A stretch of 64,000 nt of DNA from contig CAYWMP010000002.1 in assembly GCA_964459445.1 (NCBI GenBank), positions 1 to 64,000 on the forward strand. The letters run 5' to 3'. Made by a program: the position numbers and the translations under genes. Origin of the DNA: CAYWMP01 sp964459445 (GTDB taxonomy: Bacteria > Desulfobacterota > DSM-4660 > Desulfatiglandales > HGW-15). The notes beneath the pieces are model-generated. The model was given only the letters and a program-made list of their open reading frames with translations. It ran no database searches and was not told where the DNA came from. This document shows positions 52,813 through 61,374 of this stretch, piece after piece (the stretch's first letter is position 1; every line of letters starts with the position of its first letter).

Positions 52813-54360
52813 TTATGAAATAGCGTCCGTCATTTTATGCATCAAATCGGACAGGCGGGAATAGGTTTCGACATATTGATCGAAGTAGAATTTGTAAGCT
52901 TCATGATTTGCGGATTGCGGCTCGATGCGCTCGTGTATTTTCACCATCTTTCCGGCGGCTTGACTCACCGTAGGATACAGGCCGGCTGCGACGCTGGCTA
53001 AAATTGCGGATCCAAGCAACGGCGCATCCTGTACCTTGGGGATGTGGATCGGTATCCCGCTCACGTCGGCGTGAATTTGCATCCAGAGTCGACTTTTTGT
53101 GGGACCTCCACAGGCATAAATTTCTTCCGCTTCATAGCCGGCTTCGCGAAACCGTCGAAAAATAAACTCGGTGCCGTAGGCAATGCCCTCCATTATCGCC
53201 CTGAAGATGTGTTCCGGTGTGTGGCGCAGAGATAAGCCCCAGATGGCCCCTCTCAGATTGGGGTCGACCAGCGGTGTCCGGTTGCCCTGAAATGAATCCA
53301 GAACGATGAGTCCTTCGGACCCCGGTGGAATTTGCTCAGCCCCTTCCCTCATTAAATCATAGAGGCTCTTTTGCAGTGCCTCGGCCTCCTTTGCCTTGTG
53401 GCCGAGAAAATGGTTTTTATACCATTGGATGATTGATCCCGTGGATATTTGTCCTCCCTCCACCGTATACAGTCCTCGAACAACTGCATTAGGATAGGTG
53501 CCGAAAATCCCTTTGCGGTGGAAATCCTTCCGGGACATCCCCAGATGAAGATGAGAGGATCCTGTGATAAAAGCGAGGCGGCCGGGCTCAATGACATTCA
53601 AACCAATCATGCCGACAAAGGCATCGGCGCCTCCCTGGGCCACGCTTGTTCCCTCCCTTAAACCCAGTTCCGAGGCCGCCGAAGCAGAGAGCTGGCCGAC
53701 GGGCTGATCCATATCCAGCACGTCGGGCGGAAATTTGGCAATCAGATCATCCAGCCCGATGGTTTCGTAAAAAGAGGCCGGAAAACCGCCTTCCTCATCG
53801 TCGAAATACCAGCGGATGGAAGCATTGTTGATGCTGGCCGTCAATCTGCCGGTTAGGCGGTAATTTATGAAATCGAGGTACTCACAGACAACTTCGGCCT
53901 GAGAAAAGATCTCCGGCTCATTCCTTTTCACCCACAGGGTTTTGCAGGGCATCCATTCGGCGGACACGTTGCCGTAGCCGTTATACTTTAAAGCCGCGTG
54001 CCCGCTTTCGGCAATCTGGCGGGCCTCGCGTCCCGCCCGCACATCCATCCACAACAGGGCCTTACGAAGGGGGGTCATCTTGCGATCCAGGAAAACAACC
54101 GTGCAGCAGGTAGCGTCCAATCCGATCCCTTTCACCGCTTCAGGAGGCACATCCGAATTCTTCAACAGATCCTGCATCACCTGCTTGAGGGCTGCCCACC
54201 AATCCTCGGGATCCTGCTCCGCCCATCCCGATTGTGGAAAGTGGGTCTCATAAGCCTTTTGCCTTGCCAGAATCAGATTTCCGTCCAGATCAAAAAGACC
54301 GGCACGAATTGATTCCGTACCCCCATCGATCCCAATTACATATACGTCTTGATCAGTCAT
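52813..54360 (-). CDS. FGGY-family carbohydrate kinase
   Basis: A 515-residue kinase. The N-terminal phosphate-binding DGGTESIRAGLFD (about 11-23), GIGLDATCCTVVFLD, the WMDVRAGREA block (about 110, resembling the ribulokinase/ribitol kinase type WMDxRA) and the C-terminal CGGPTKSRLWMQIHADVSG (about 423-441) are all present. It adds phosphate from ATP to a sugar or polyol, most likely a ribulose/erythritol-like one, but specificity cannot be fixed. It has a very good ribosome-binding site (AAGGAAGG) and is the first gene of the long minus-strand array; it diverges from DhaK. Confidence 0.9.
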   Translation of the reverse strand: MTDQDVYVIGIDGGTESIRAGLFDLDGNLILARQKAYETHFPQSGWAEQDPEDWWAALKQVMQDLLKNSDVPPEAVKGIGLDATCCTVVFLDRKMTPLRKALLWMDVRAGREARQIAESGHAALKYNGYGNVSAEWMPCKTLWVKRNEPEIFSQAEVVCEYLDFINYRLTGRLTASINNASIRWYFDDEEGGFPASFYETIGLDDLIAKFPPDVLDMDQPVGQLSASAASELGLREGTSVAQGGADAFVGMIGLNVIEPGRLAFITGSSHLHLGMSRKDFHRKGIFGTYPNAVVRGLYTVEGGQISTGSIIQWYKNHFLGHKAKEAEALQKSLYDLMREGAEQIPPGSEGLIVLDSFQGNRTPLVDPNLRGAIWGLSLRHTPEHIFRAIMEGIAYGTEFIFRRFREAGYEAEEIYACGGPTKSRLWMQIHADVSGIPIHIPKVQDAPLLGSAILASVAAGLYPTVSQAAGKMVKIHERIEPQSANHEAYKFYFDQYVETYSRLSDLMHKMTDAIS

Positions 54361-54749
54361 AGGTTCCTTCCTTCATTCAGTCTTTGTTTTTTGAGTTTTT
54401 ACCATCTCTTGCAAGACTAAATCAAGGCCGGCGAGAAGGGTATCCGCAATATTAGAAAAAATTTCCCAAATTTATATTCATCATCAACAGCGACGGTCCC
54501 TACTCAAAGAAAACTTCTATTGATGAGCTCAAAAAAGCATCATGTCCTTTATCCTTGTGGATAAACCCATAGATCATAAAATACTGGTTGAATGGGTTTC
54601 AGAAATTTCCAACACAGGCTTGCCTACATAAATGGAATGTGATACCCAAATTGCGTGAAAGCCAACTGGGAGTTATTCGTTGCTTGTTGCTCGTTTTTAT
54701 TAAAAAATAGAATTCTGCACAATGAGACGTGATCGAAGGAGGAGGACCA
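54361..54749. other. divergent intergenic region, FGGY kinase / DhaK
   Basis: No gene is seen. It must hold the promoters for both the long minus-strand array and dhaKL. I could not find a strong -35/-10 pair. A formulaic 'gttattcgttgcttgttgctcg' lies near 54672, similar to the stretch at 32379. Confidence 0.5.
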
Positions 54750-55754
54750 ATGAAAAAAATAATTAACAGCCCTGAAGATTTTGTACCGGAAATGTTGGAT
54801 GGCCTGCTAAAGGCTCATCCGGATCAGTTGTCCTATGCAGAAGAAATCCATGCGATTGTACGGGCCGATGCACCGGTTAAAGGGAAAGTCGGCCTGGCAA
54901 CAGGTGGTGGGTCCGGCCATTTGCCCGTGTTTTTGGGTTATGTCGGCAAGGGGATGCTGGATGGATGCGCGGTCGGTGATGTCTTTCAATCCCCCAGTGC
55001 GGAGCAGATGTTGGCCGTAACCCGGCGCATCAATGGCGGCAAGGGTGTCGTGTATATCTACGGCAACTACGGGGGGGATGTCATGAACTTTGATATGGCC
55101 GCCGAAATGGCGGACATGGAGGATATCCCTGTTCGGACGGTTCTGGTTAAAGACGATGTGGCCTCGGCGCCGCCGGCGGAGGCTGACCGGCGCAGGGGAG
55201 TTGCCGGAATGGTATTTGCCTTCAAGGTTGCAGGAGCCAAAGCAGATCGCGGGGGATCGGCAGAGGAAGTTGCGGAGATCGCCGCGAAAGCGCTGGCCAA
55301 CATCCGAACCATGGGTGTGGCGCTTTCGCCGTGCACTGTGCCCAGAGCCGGAAAGCCTACCTTCACCATCGCAGATGATGAAATGGAAATCGGCATGGGT
55401 ATTCATGGTGAGCCCGGCATGAAACGTGAAAAGCTGCAAACGGCCGATCAGATTGCCGAGCGTATGGCGAATGCCATTCTCGATGACATGCAACCTGCTT
55501 CCGGTGACCGTCTGGCCGTGATGGTCAACAGCTTGGGCGCCACACCTCCAGAAGAGCTCTATATTCTCTTTCGCAAGGCCCATGAAATTATCACAGCAAG
55601 AGGTTTGACCGTTCACCGAACCTTCATCGGGGAATATGCCACTTCAATGGAAATGGCCGGGGCCTCCTTTACTTTCTTCCGGTTGGATGGTGAACTGGCC
55701 GACCTACTGGACGCGCCGGCCCATACCCCGTTTTTCACCAAAGTCGGTGATTGA
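54750..55754 (+). CDS. dhaK: dihydroxyacetone kinase subunit DhaK
   Basis: A 334-residue substrate-binding half of a dihydroxyacetone-type kinase. The GGGSGHLPVFLGYVGKGMLDG motif (about 51-71) and His219 in EIGMGIHGEPG, the residue that binds the ketone substrate covalently in DhaK, are intact. ATG 54750 has GGAGGA 6 bases upstream. With DhaL it would phosphorylate dihydroxyacetone or a related short ketose such as erythrulose. No DhaM or other phosphotransfer protein follows, so the phosphate donor is unclear; PEP-dependent and ATP-dependent forms are both possible. Confidence 0.9.
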   Translation: MKKIINSPEDFVPEMLDGLLKAHPDQLSYAEEIHAIVRADAPVKGKVGLATGGGSGHLPVFLGYVGKGMLDGCAVGDVFQSPSAEQMLAVTRRINGGKGVVYIYGNYGGDVMNFDMAAEMADMEDIPVRTVLVKDDVASAPPAEADRRRGVAGMVFAFKVAGAKADRGGSAEEVAEIAAKALANIRTMGVALSPCTVPRAGKPTFTIADDEMEIGMGIHGEPGMKREKLQTADQIAERMANAILDDMQPASGDRLAVMVNSLGATPPEELYILFRKAHEIITARGLTVHRTFIGEYATSMEMAGASFTFFRLDGELADLLDAPAHTPFFTKVGD

Positions 55755-55825
55755 ACTAAGCGCTCTTCAGGCGGGCAGGAGGATAGGGGGCCGATAAACG
55801 ATAACGTACTTTTAAGGGTGGTGCC

Positions 55826-56461
55826 ATGACTGATTCCGCGGTGATTCGTTCTCAGCAGGTCATTGAGGCGTTGAAACGGGTAGCTGACGCTCTGGAAACC
55901 CAGCATGAGTATTTGACCGAGCTTGACCAGGCCATGGGAGATGGAGACCTGGGTATCACCGCTTCTAAAATTTCTGCTGCCCTTAAGGAATATGCCGCCG
56001 GATCGACCGGCGATGATCTTGGCCAGTATTTGGCTTCGGCCGGGATGGCCGTCAACCGGGCCGCCCCCAGCACCATGGGCACTCTGCTGGCCACGGCCCT
56101 GATGAGGGCGGGAAAAGAAACTAGTGGGCTTGACGCATTAAGCGGGAAACATCTGGTGGTCATGCTCGAAGCGGCAGACCAGGGTATTCAGGAGCGGGGC
56201 AAGGCCAAACCCGGAGATAAAACCATCGTGGATGCCCTTCATCCGGCCGCGCAAACCCTTAAAAGTGCCCTTGAAGAGGAAGCTGACCTCAAGAAAGCTG
56301 GAGACAAGATGCTGGCAGCAGCCGAAAAAGGCCTTGAGGATGTAACCCCGCTCCAAAGCCGCATCGGGCGAGCAAGTTGGGTTGGAGAGCGGACCAAAGG
56401 TCTGGTGGATCCCGGGTGTGCTTTATTTGTGGTTATTCTCAAGGCAATTTTAAATACCTAA
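55826..56461 (+). CDS. dhaL: dihydroxyacetone kinase subunit DhaL
   Basis: A 211-residue nucleotide-binding subunit. The metal/ADP-binding LDQAMGDGDLG (about 32-42) with its Asp cluster, GTLLATALM and the C-terminal GRASWVGERTKGLVDPG block (about 180-196) match DhaL. It lies 71 bp after dhaK on the same strand. The spacing of the Asp residues is that of functional DhaL proteins. Confidence 0.9.
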   Translation: MTDSAVIRSQQVIEALKRVADALETQHEYLTELDQAMGDGDLGITASKISAALKEYAAGSTGDDLGQYLASAGMAVNRAAPSTMGTLLATALMRAGKETSGLDALSGKHLVVMLEAADQGIQERGKAKPGDKTIVDALHPAAQTLKSALEEEADLKKAGDKMLAAAEKGLEDVTPLQSRIGRASWVGERTKGLVDPGCALFVVILKAILNT

Positions 56462-56795
56462 CCAAACATATTTGAAATTTCCTTCAACTTTGAATCAACG
56501 TTTATCATTGTTTCGAAGCCTCAGGTAATGCAAGTGTTCAGTGGTTCAGCGTTCAGCGCCGCCTCTGGCCGCCTAAGCGGCCAGTTTGATCAAAAAACTG
56601 ACTCCAGCGTTGCTTAGTCAGATACGAGGAAAGAAAAACTGATTCCTTGCCTCAGCTCCCTCTCGTTCGACCTGGAGGCTCTCGACAGGCTGAACTCTGA
56701 ACCACTGAACACTCGGAACACCTTTGGTTTGTCAACGCTCGTCAGATTTGTTTGACTCGTTTAGTCAAGGAATCGTGGTGTAAGGAGCTAATGGA
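56462..56795. other. intergenic region with MITE-like element
   Basis: No gene is seen. It holds the element 56534-56712 and a run of formulaic text at its right end. It separates the plus-strand dhaKL from the minus-strand dut gene (convergent), so it would contain terminators for both. Confidence 0.5.
56534..56712. repeat. MITE-like element, 16-bp inverted ends, contains dispersed repeat copy 2
   Basis: GTGTTCAGTGGTTCAG (56534-56549) is exactly inverted at 56697-56712. Inside are a perfect hairpin CTGGCCGC-CTAA-GCGGCCAG (about 56564-56583) and, at 56660-56699, the second copy of the repeat found at 17404-17442. Total 179 bp; no gene inside. Confidence 0.65.
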
Positions 56796-57251
56796 TTATT
56801 TCAGACCACTGTGGCCGAAACCCCCGTCTCCCCGCTCAGTGGCATCAAGACTATCCACTTCAACGATCCGAGCCTTATATACCTTGTTGACGATCATCTG
56901 CGCTATACGGTCGCCACGATTAATAGCATAGGGCGCCCGCCCCCAATTGACAAGAATGAGCCCAATCTCGCCCCGGTAATCCGAATCAATGGTACCCGGA
57001 GAATTCGCCATCCCGACCCCGTATTTCAAAGACAGACCGCTACGGGGACGTATCTGTGCCTCATACCCAGCGGGTATGGACACGGCCAATCCAGTGGGAA
57101 TGAGTTTTATCTCTCCAGGATTTAAGATTGTCTTTTTCTCTATGACAGCCCTCAGATCCATTCCGGCCGAGCCGGATGTTTCATAGTCCGGCAAAGGGAC
57201 ATCATCCATAGGGCGAACGCGTTTGACTTTGATGGTGATCCGATCATTCAA
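56796..57251 (-). CDS. dut: dUTP diphosphatase
   Basis: A 151-residue trimeric dUTPase that hydrolyses dUTP to dUMP. All five conserved motifs are present: SGSAGMDLRA (27-36), PRSGLSLKYGV (about 69-79), GTIDSDYRGEI (about 85-95), GDRIAQMIV (about 113-121) and ERGDGGFGHSG at the C-terminus. Intact and of normal length. It lies downstream of the M16 peptidase on the same strand with a 194-bp gap, in the translation-gene block. Confidence 0.97.
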   Translation of the reverse strand: MNDRITIKVKRVRPMDDVPLPDYETSGSAGMDLRAVIEKKTILNPGEIKLIPTGLAVSIPAGYEAQIRPRSGLSLKYGVGMANSPGTIDSDYRGEIGLILVNWGRAPYAINRGDRIAQMIVNKVYKARIVEVDSLDATERGDGGFGHSGLK

Positions 57252-57445
57252 TCTCTGAAATCTCCTACGTCATGTCAAAGGGTATCACCATGACCTGTGT
57301 TAATGGATACGTCTCCATCTATTTTTTTGGCGGGAATATTGACCCATTTGTCCCTTGCCGGCAGAGCCGATCATCTGTCTATCAGGGTGATTTCTTTGAG
57401 ACGTTTCTGGCAATAGCTCTTTGGTCAAGCGTGTATAGTGCGGAG

Positions 57446-58723
57446 TTAATTGAATTGAAGATAATTCAAATCCAGAGCCGCTTCGTCCACCGGCCCCAGG
57501 GTGACCAACGATATCCCGTTGCTCTTAAAGGCGTCTCGAGCCACGGTTACCACCTCATCCACCGTAACCTTCTCCAACTCGGACACGATTTCTTCATAGC
57601 TCACATACTTGCCATAGATATACTCATTTTTGGCAAGGCGCATCATCCGACTATCCGGACTTTCCGATGATAGCAATATGCCGCCCACGAGGTGTTCACG
57701 GGCCGCATCCAGATCGACCTGGGTGATTCCCTGCTGTTGTATCTTTCTGATTTCCCGATTGATCACCTTAAGCACGCGGTTTACGGCGCCTGGATCGGTC
57801 GCAACATAGACCCCCATGAGACCGGTATCCACATAGGCCGAAAGAAAGGAATACACGGAATAGGCCAATCCCCTCTTCTCCCGTATTTCCTGAAACAATA
57901 GGGAACTCATGCTTCCGCCAAGGATGGTGTTCAATATGGCGGCGGCGAATCTCAGGTGGGCCTTGAGATGGGGCGCCTCCCCTCCCAGACAAAGATGAAC
58001 TTGCTCCAGGTCCTTTTGATGGCACAGGGTGCCGGCATTTGGTTTGGGAACAGCCATCGGAGGCTCATTGTTCGAGCTTCCCAGAGAATTGAACAATGGC
58101 CTGAAAAATTCGACGATCGCATCATGGTCTACATTTCCCGCTGCCGTGATGGCGATTCTATCCGGCGTATAGAAACGATCAATATAGCTGAGTACGGTCT
58201 CTTTATTAATGGCGGCTACCGTTTCATCTGTTCCCAGAACGGACATGCCGAGAGCGTGGTTCTTCCAGAAGAGCTCATTGAAAAGGACATGAATGTGCTC
58301 TTCAGGTGAATCCTCAACCATATTGATTTCCTGGAGGATGACTTGCCTTTCCCTATCCATGTCCCCCGGATCAAAGGTGGAATTTAGGAAAATATCAGAT
58401 AGCACATCTGCAAGCGTGGCGAAGTGTTTGTCGAGAACCCTCGAGTGGAAGCAGGTGTTCTCTTTACCTGTAAAGGCATTGGAGAAGCCTCCGATGGCAT
58501 CAAGCTCTTTGGCGATCTCCAGAGCGGTCCGCGCCTGTGTTCCCTTGAAAATCATGTGCTCGATAAAATGGGAGATGCCGTTTTCCTTCTCCACCTCTTC
58601 TCTTGACCCTACATTCACCCAAATACCTAAGGCCACGGACCGAAAATGATCCAGCCTTTCCGAGACGATCCTAATCCCGTTTTCCAATTGGGTTTTACGA
58701 TACTGTGTCAAGATTTTCTCCAA
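57446..58723 (-). CDS. M16 family metallopeptidase (PqqL/YmxG-like)
   Basis: A 425-residue zinc protease of the insulinase/processing-peptidase family. The inverted zinc motif H52-F-I-E55-H56 is intact, with a downstream Glu in the E-NTCFHSR region (about 80-86), and the second domain ends in LVTLGPVDEAALD. The start ATG overlaps the 3' end of pnp by 29 bases, a known arrangement in Deltaproteobacteria. It probably cleaves small peptides in the cytoplasm; its cellular role is uncertain. Confidence 0.92.
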   Translation of the reverse strand: MEKILTQYRKTQLENGIRIVSERLDHFRSVALGIWVNVGSREEVEKENGISHFIEHMIFKGTQARTALEIAKELDAIGGFSNAFTGKENTCFHSRVLDKHFATLADVLSDIFLNSTFDPGDMDRERQVILQEINMVEDSPEEHIHVLFNELFWKNHALGMSVLGTDETVAAINKETVLSYIDRFYTPDRIAITAAGNVDHDAIVEFFRPLFNSLGSSNNEPPMAVPKPNAGTLCHQKDLEQVHLCLGGEAPHLKAHLRFAAAILNTILGGSMSSLLFQEIREKRGLAYSVYSFLSAYVDTGLMGVYVATDPGAVNRVLKVINREIRKIQQQGITQVDLDAAREHLVGGILLSSESPDSRMMRLAKNEYIYGKYVSYEEIVSELEKVTVDEVVTVARDAFKSNGISLVTLGPVDEAALDLNYLQFN

Positions 58724-60794
58724 ATGCTGCCTTGCGTGACAGGGCTATTTTTCCGTTTTTGTCAATATCGAGAACCTTAACCAGGACTTCATCGCCTTCT
58801 TTGAGGATATCGGTCACCTTATTAACCCTTTCCCTGTCCAACTGGGAAATGTGAATCAATCCGTCTGTTCCGGGGAATATTTCCACAAAGGCCCCAAAGT
58901 CCATGATCTTGACTACCTTCCCAAGGTAGTTTTTGCCTATCTCCGCGTCCTGGGTGATTCGCCGAATCATATCAAGGGCAAGATTCACTCTTTCGGCGTC
59001 CGCCCCCGCAACAACAACCTTCCCCTCGTCATCCACATCGATCTTGGCTTCGCTGGTCGTGCTGATTTCCCTTATCACCTTACCCCCCGGCCCGATAAGG
59101 GTTCGGACCTTCTCCGGTTTTATCTTGAGTGTGACAATGACCGGTGCATATTGTGAGACTTCGCTTCTTGGAACGGGGATGGCTTGATCCATTGCGTCCA
59201 GGATATGGAGCCTTGCTTCCTTTGCCTGGCTCAGGGCCTGTTGCATCACATCCCTCGTGATCCCGTCAATTTTGATATCCATCTGTAGAGCGGTAATGCC
59301 GTCACGCGTCCCCGCCACTTTGAAGTCCATATCACCGTAGTGATCCTCGTCGCCGATGATATCCGTGAGAACGACGATCTTTTCACCATCGGTTACAAGG
59401 CCCATGGCCACGCCTGCAACGGCTTCTTTAATGGGAACCCCGGCATCCATGAGTGACAGGGAGCCCCCGCAAACACTGGCCATGGAGGAGGAGCCGTTGG
59501 ATTCGAGGATCTCTGAAACCACGCGAACGGTATAATCAAAATCTTCCTTTTCAGGAAGCACGGGCAAAAGGGACCGTCGCGCCAAAGCGCCATGACCGAT
59601 TTCCCTCCGGCCTGGTCCCCCCAGTCTTCTGGCTTCTCCCACGGAATAGGGAGGGAAGTTGTAATGGAATATGAAGTTTCTGAAAGTGATACCGTATATG
59701 GTTTCCATCCTTTGATCGTCCATACCGGTGCCCAGGGTAGTCAGGACCATGGCCTGTGTCTCCCCCCTTGTGAAAAGGGCGGATCCATGGACCCGAGGCA
59801 AAACCCCAACCAGACAATCCAGGGATCTGACCTCCGTGAAGGAGCGCCCGTCCATTCTTTTTCCCTCTTCAAGGATCAGCCGCCGCACCATCTTCTTTTC
59901 AAGGTCGTGTAGAATTTCTTTGGCCTCTCCGGCCTTGGCCTCTTCATCTTCGGAGAGGCTGCCCAGGACCTTGATTGCGACATCGTCCCTTCCCTTTTGC
60001 CGCAGTTGCTTGTCCGCAGTCGTAACGACCGTCTCGAACAGGGGCTTTGCCATGCCCGCTATTCTGTTATGGAAGGCCTCATCCTTGATTGGAGGCGCCA
60101 CCTGTCTCTTGGCTTTGCCGACCTCCCTCTTCATTTGCTCTTGCACGTCAAGCATGGGTTGAAGGGCCTCATGTCCGTAAAAGATGGCCTCTATCATATC
60201 CGATTCCGAAGCGAAAGTTGCCCCTCCTTCAACCATGACGACCGCAGATCGATTTCCAGCAACAATAAGATTGATATCGCTCTCTTCCTGTTCGGATCGG
60301 GTCGGATTCGCCACAAACTTCCCTTCGACCCTCGACACCCTGACAGCCGCAATGGGGCCGTCGAAAGGAACATCCGAGATCTCAAGAGCCGTTGATGCCC
60401 CCAGGATGGCCAATACGTCCGCCTCATTCTCTTTATCCGTAGAAAGTACGCTTGCGATGACTTGCGTCTCGTAGAAATAGCCGTCCGGGAAAAGAGGTCG
60501 CAGGGGCCTATCTATGAGCCTGGCTGTTAATGTTTCCTTCTCACTCGGTCTTCCTATGTCCCTGCGAAAGTAATTGCCCGGGATTCTCCCGCCGGCATAG
60601 GACATCTCCTGGTATTCTACGGTCAAGGGCAAAAAGTCTATGCCTTCGCGCACCTGATCCGTCGATACCGCTGTGACCAGGACAACCGTCTCTCCGAGCG
60701 TGACGACCGCAGAACCACTCGCCTGCCTGGCTATTCGACCGGTTTCTAAATGTAATGACTGACCGTTTATTTCAACTGAATATTGCTTAATCAT
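58695..60794 (-). CDS. pnp: polyribonucleotide nucleotidyltransferase (PNPase)
   Basis: A 699-residue phosphorolytic 3'-5' exoribonuclease. Two RNase PH domains (about 3-215 and 315-545) are joined by an alpha-helical linker, followed by KH (IGPGGKVIREISTTSEAKIDVDDEG, about 560-615) and S1 (GKVVKIMDFGAFVEIFPGTDGLIHISQL, about 625-690) domains. Catalytic second-core residues lie in the GDMDFKVAGT block. ATG 60794 begins MIKQYSVEING, as in other PNPases; upstream frame to 60830 was rejected. It overlaps the M16 gene at its 3' end and follows rpsO by 84 bp. Confidence 0.97.
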   Translation of the reverse strand: MIKQYSVEINGQSLHLETGRIARQASGSAVVTLGETVVLVTAVSTDQVREGIDFLPLTVEYQEMSYAGGRIPGNYFRRDIGRPSEKETLTARLIDRPLRPLFPDGYFYETQVIASVLSTDKENEADVLAILGASTALEISDVPFDGPIAAVRVSRVEGKFVANPTRSEQEESDINLIVAGNRSAVVMVEGGATFASESDMIEAIFYGHEALQPMLDVQEQMKREVGKAKRQVAPPIKDEAFHNRIAGMAKPLFETVVTTADKQLRQKGRDDVAIKVLGSLSEDEEAKAGEAKEILHDLEKKMVRRLILEEGKRMDGRSFTEVRSLDCLVGVLPRVHGSALFTRGETQAMVLTTLGTGMDDQRMETIYGITFRNFIFHYNFPPYSVGEARRLGGPGRREIGHGALARRSLLPVLPEKEDFDYTVRVVSEILESNGSSSMASVCGGSLSLMDAGVPIKEAVAGVAMGLVTDGEKIVVLTDIIGDEDHYGDMDFKVAGTRDGITALQMDIKIDGITRDVMQQALSQAKEARLHILDAMDQAIPVPRSEVSQYAPVIVTLKIKPEKVRTLIGPGGKVIREISTTSEAKIDVDDEGKVVVAGADAERVNLALDMIRRITQDAEIGKNYLGKVVKIMDFGAFVEIFPGTDGLIHISQLDRERVNKVTDILKEGDEVLVKVLDIDKNGKIALSRKAAFGENLDTVS

Positions 60795-60877
60795 ATGAGT
60801 ACCCATCCTTCCGATGATTAGTGAATTCACTCTGACTACCCCAAATAGAGGCCCCCGGTTTTAAGAACCGATCAAGC

Positions 60878-61147
60878 CTATTTTCGGAGTCCGAGTTCTT
60901 TGATAATGCTTTGATATCTCTTGAGGTCTCTCTTCTTGACATAATTAAGGAGTCTTCTTCTCTGACCCACCAGTTTCAGCAGGCCTCTGCGCGAATGATG
61001 ATCTTTCTTGTGAACCTTGAAATGATCGGTCAAGTAATTGATGCGATTGCTTAGAAGGGCTATTTGGACTTCCGGTGAACCTGTGTCCTTGTCGTGGACC
61101 TTATACTGGTCGATGATTTGCCTCTTGGCATCTGGATTCAAAACCAC
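60878..61147 (-). CDS. rpsO: 30S ribosomal protein S15
   Basis: An 89-residue protein that binds 16S rRNA during small-subunit assembly. The [50 protein letters not shown] core is nearly identical to other S15 proteins. A ribosome-binding site AGGAGG precedes it. Its leader is unusual for containing an inverted-repeat element. S15 often represses its own translation by binding its mRNA. Confidence 0.98.
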   Translation of the reverse strand: MVLNPDAKRQIIDQYKVHDKDTGSPEVQIALLSNRINYLTDHFKVHKKDHHSRRGLLKLVGQRRRLLNYVKKRDLKRYQSIIKELGLRK

Positions 61148-61175
61148 TTTCCGTACCTCCTTCAGGAATTAATTA

Positions 61176-61294
61176 GCGTCCATCCAGAAATGGTAATTTT
61201 TCGCAATTTCTGCATCAGACTTATCCCGCACTTTCATGAAAATGTGGGGTCTTCGGCTTGAACATGCAAAACTATCTCATTTCTGGAAGGACGC
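61176..61294. repeat. inverted-repeat element in the rpsO leader
   Basis: GCGTCCATCCAGAAATG (61176-61192) and CATTTCTGGAAGGACGC (61278-61294) are inversely repeated at 16 of 17 positions, giving a 119-bp element. It lies entirely in the truB-rpsO gap, in the likely 5' leader of rpsO. It could be a MITE-like element or part of S15 autoregulation; the near-identical arms favour a mobile element. Confidence 0.6.
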
Positions 61295-61374
61295 AAGTTA
61301 ATGATTGAAATGAATATAAACTCGTAAATTTAACGTTTCATAGGGAATGCAAAACCGCCCCCGCTCGGAAGTCT

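Noticed and set aside
54807..55616. 269-codon ORF antisense to dhaK
   Set aside because: It is a shadow of the well-supported dhaK gene on the opposite strand, with no protein motif.
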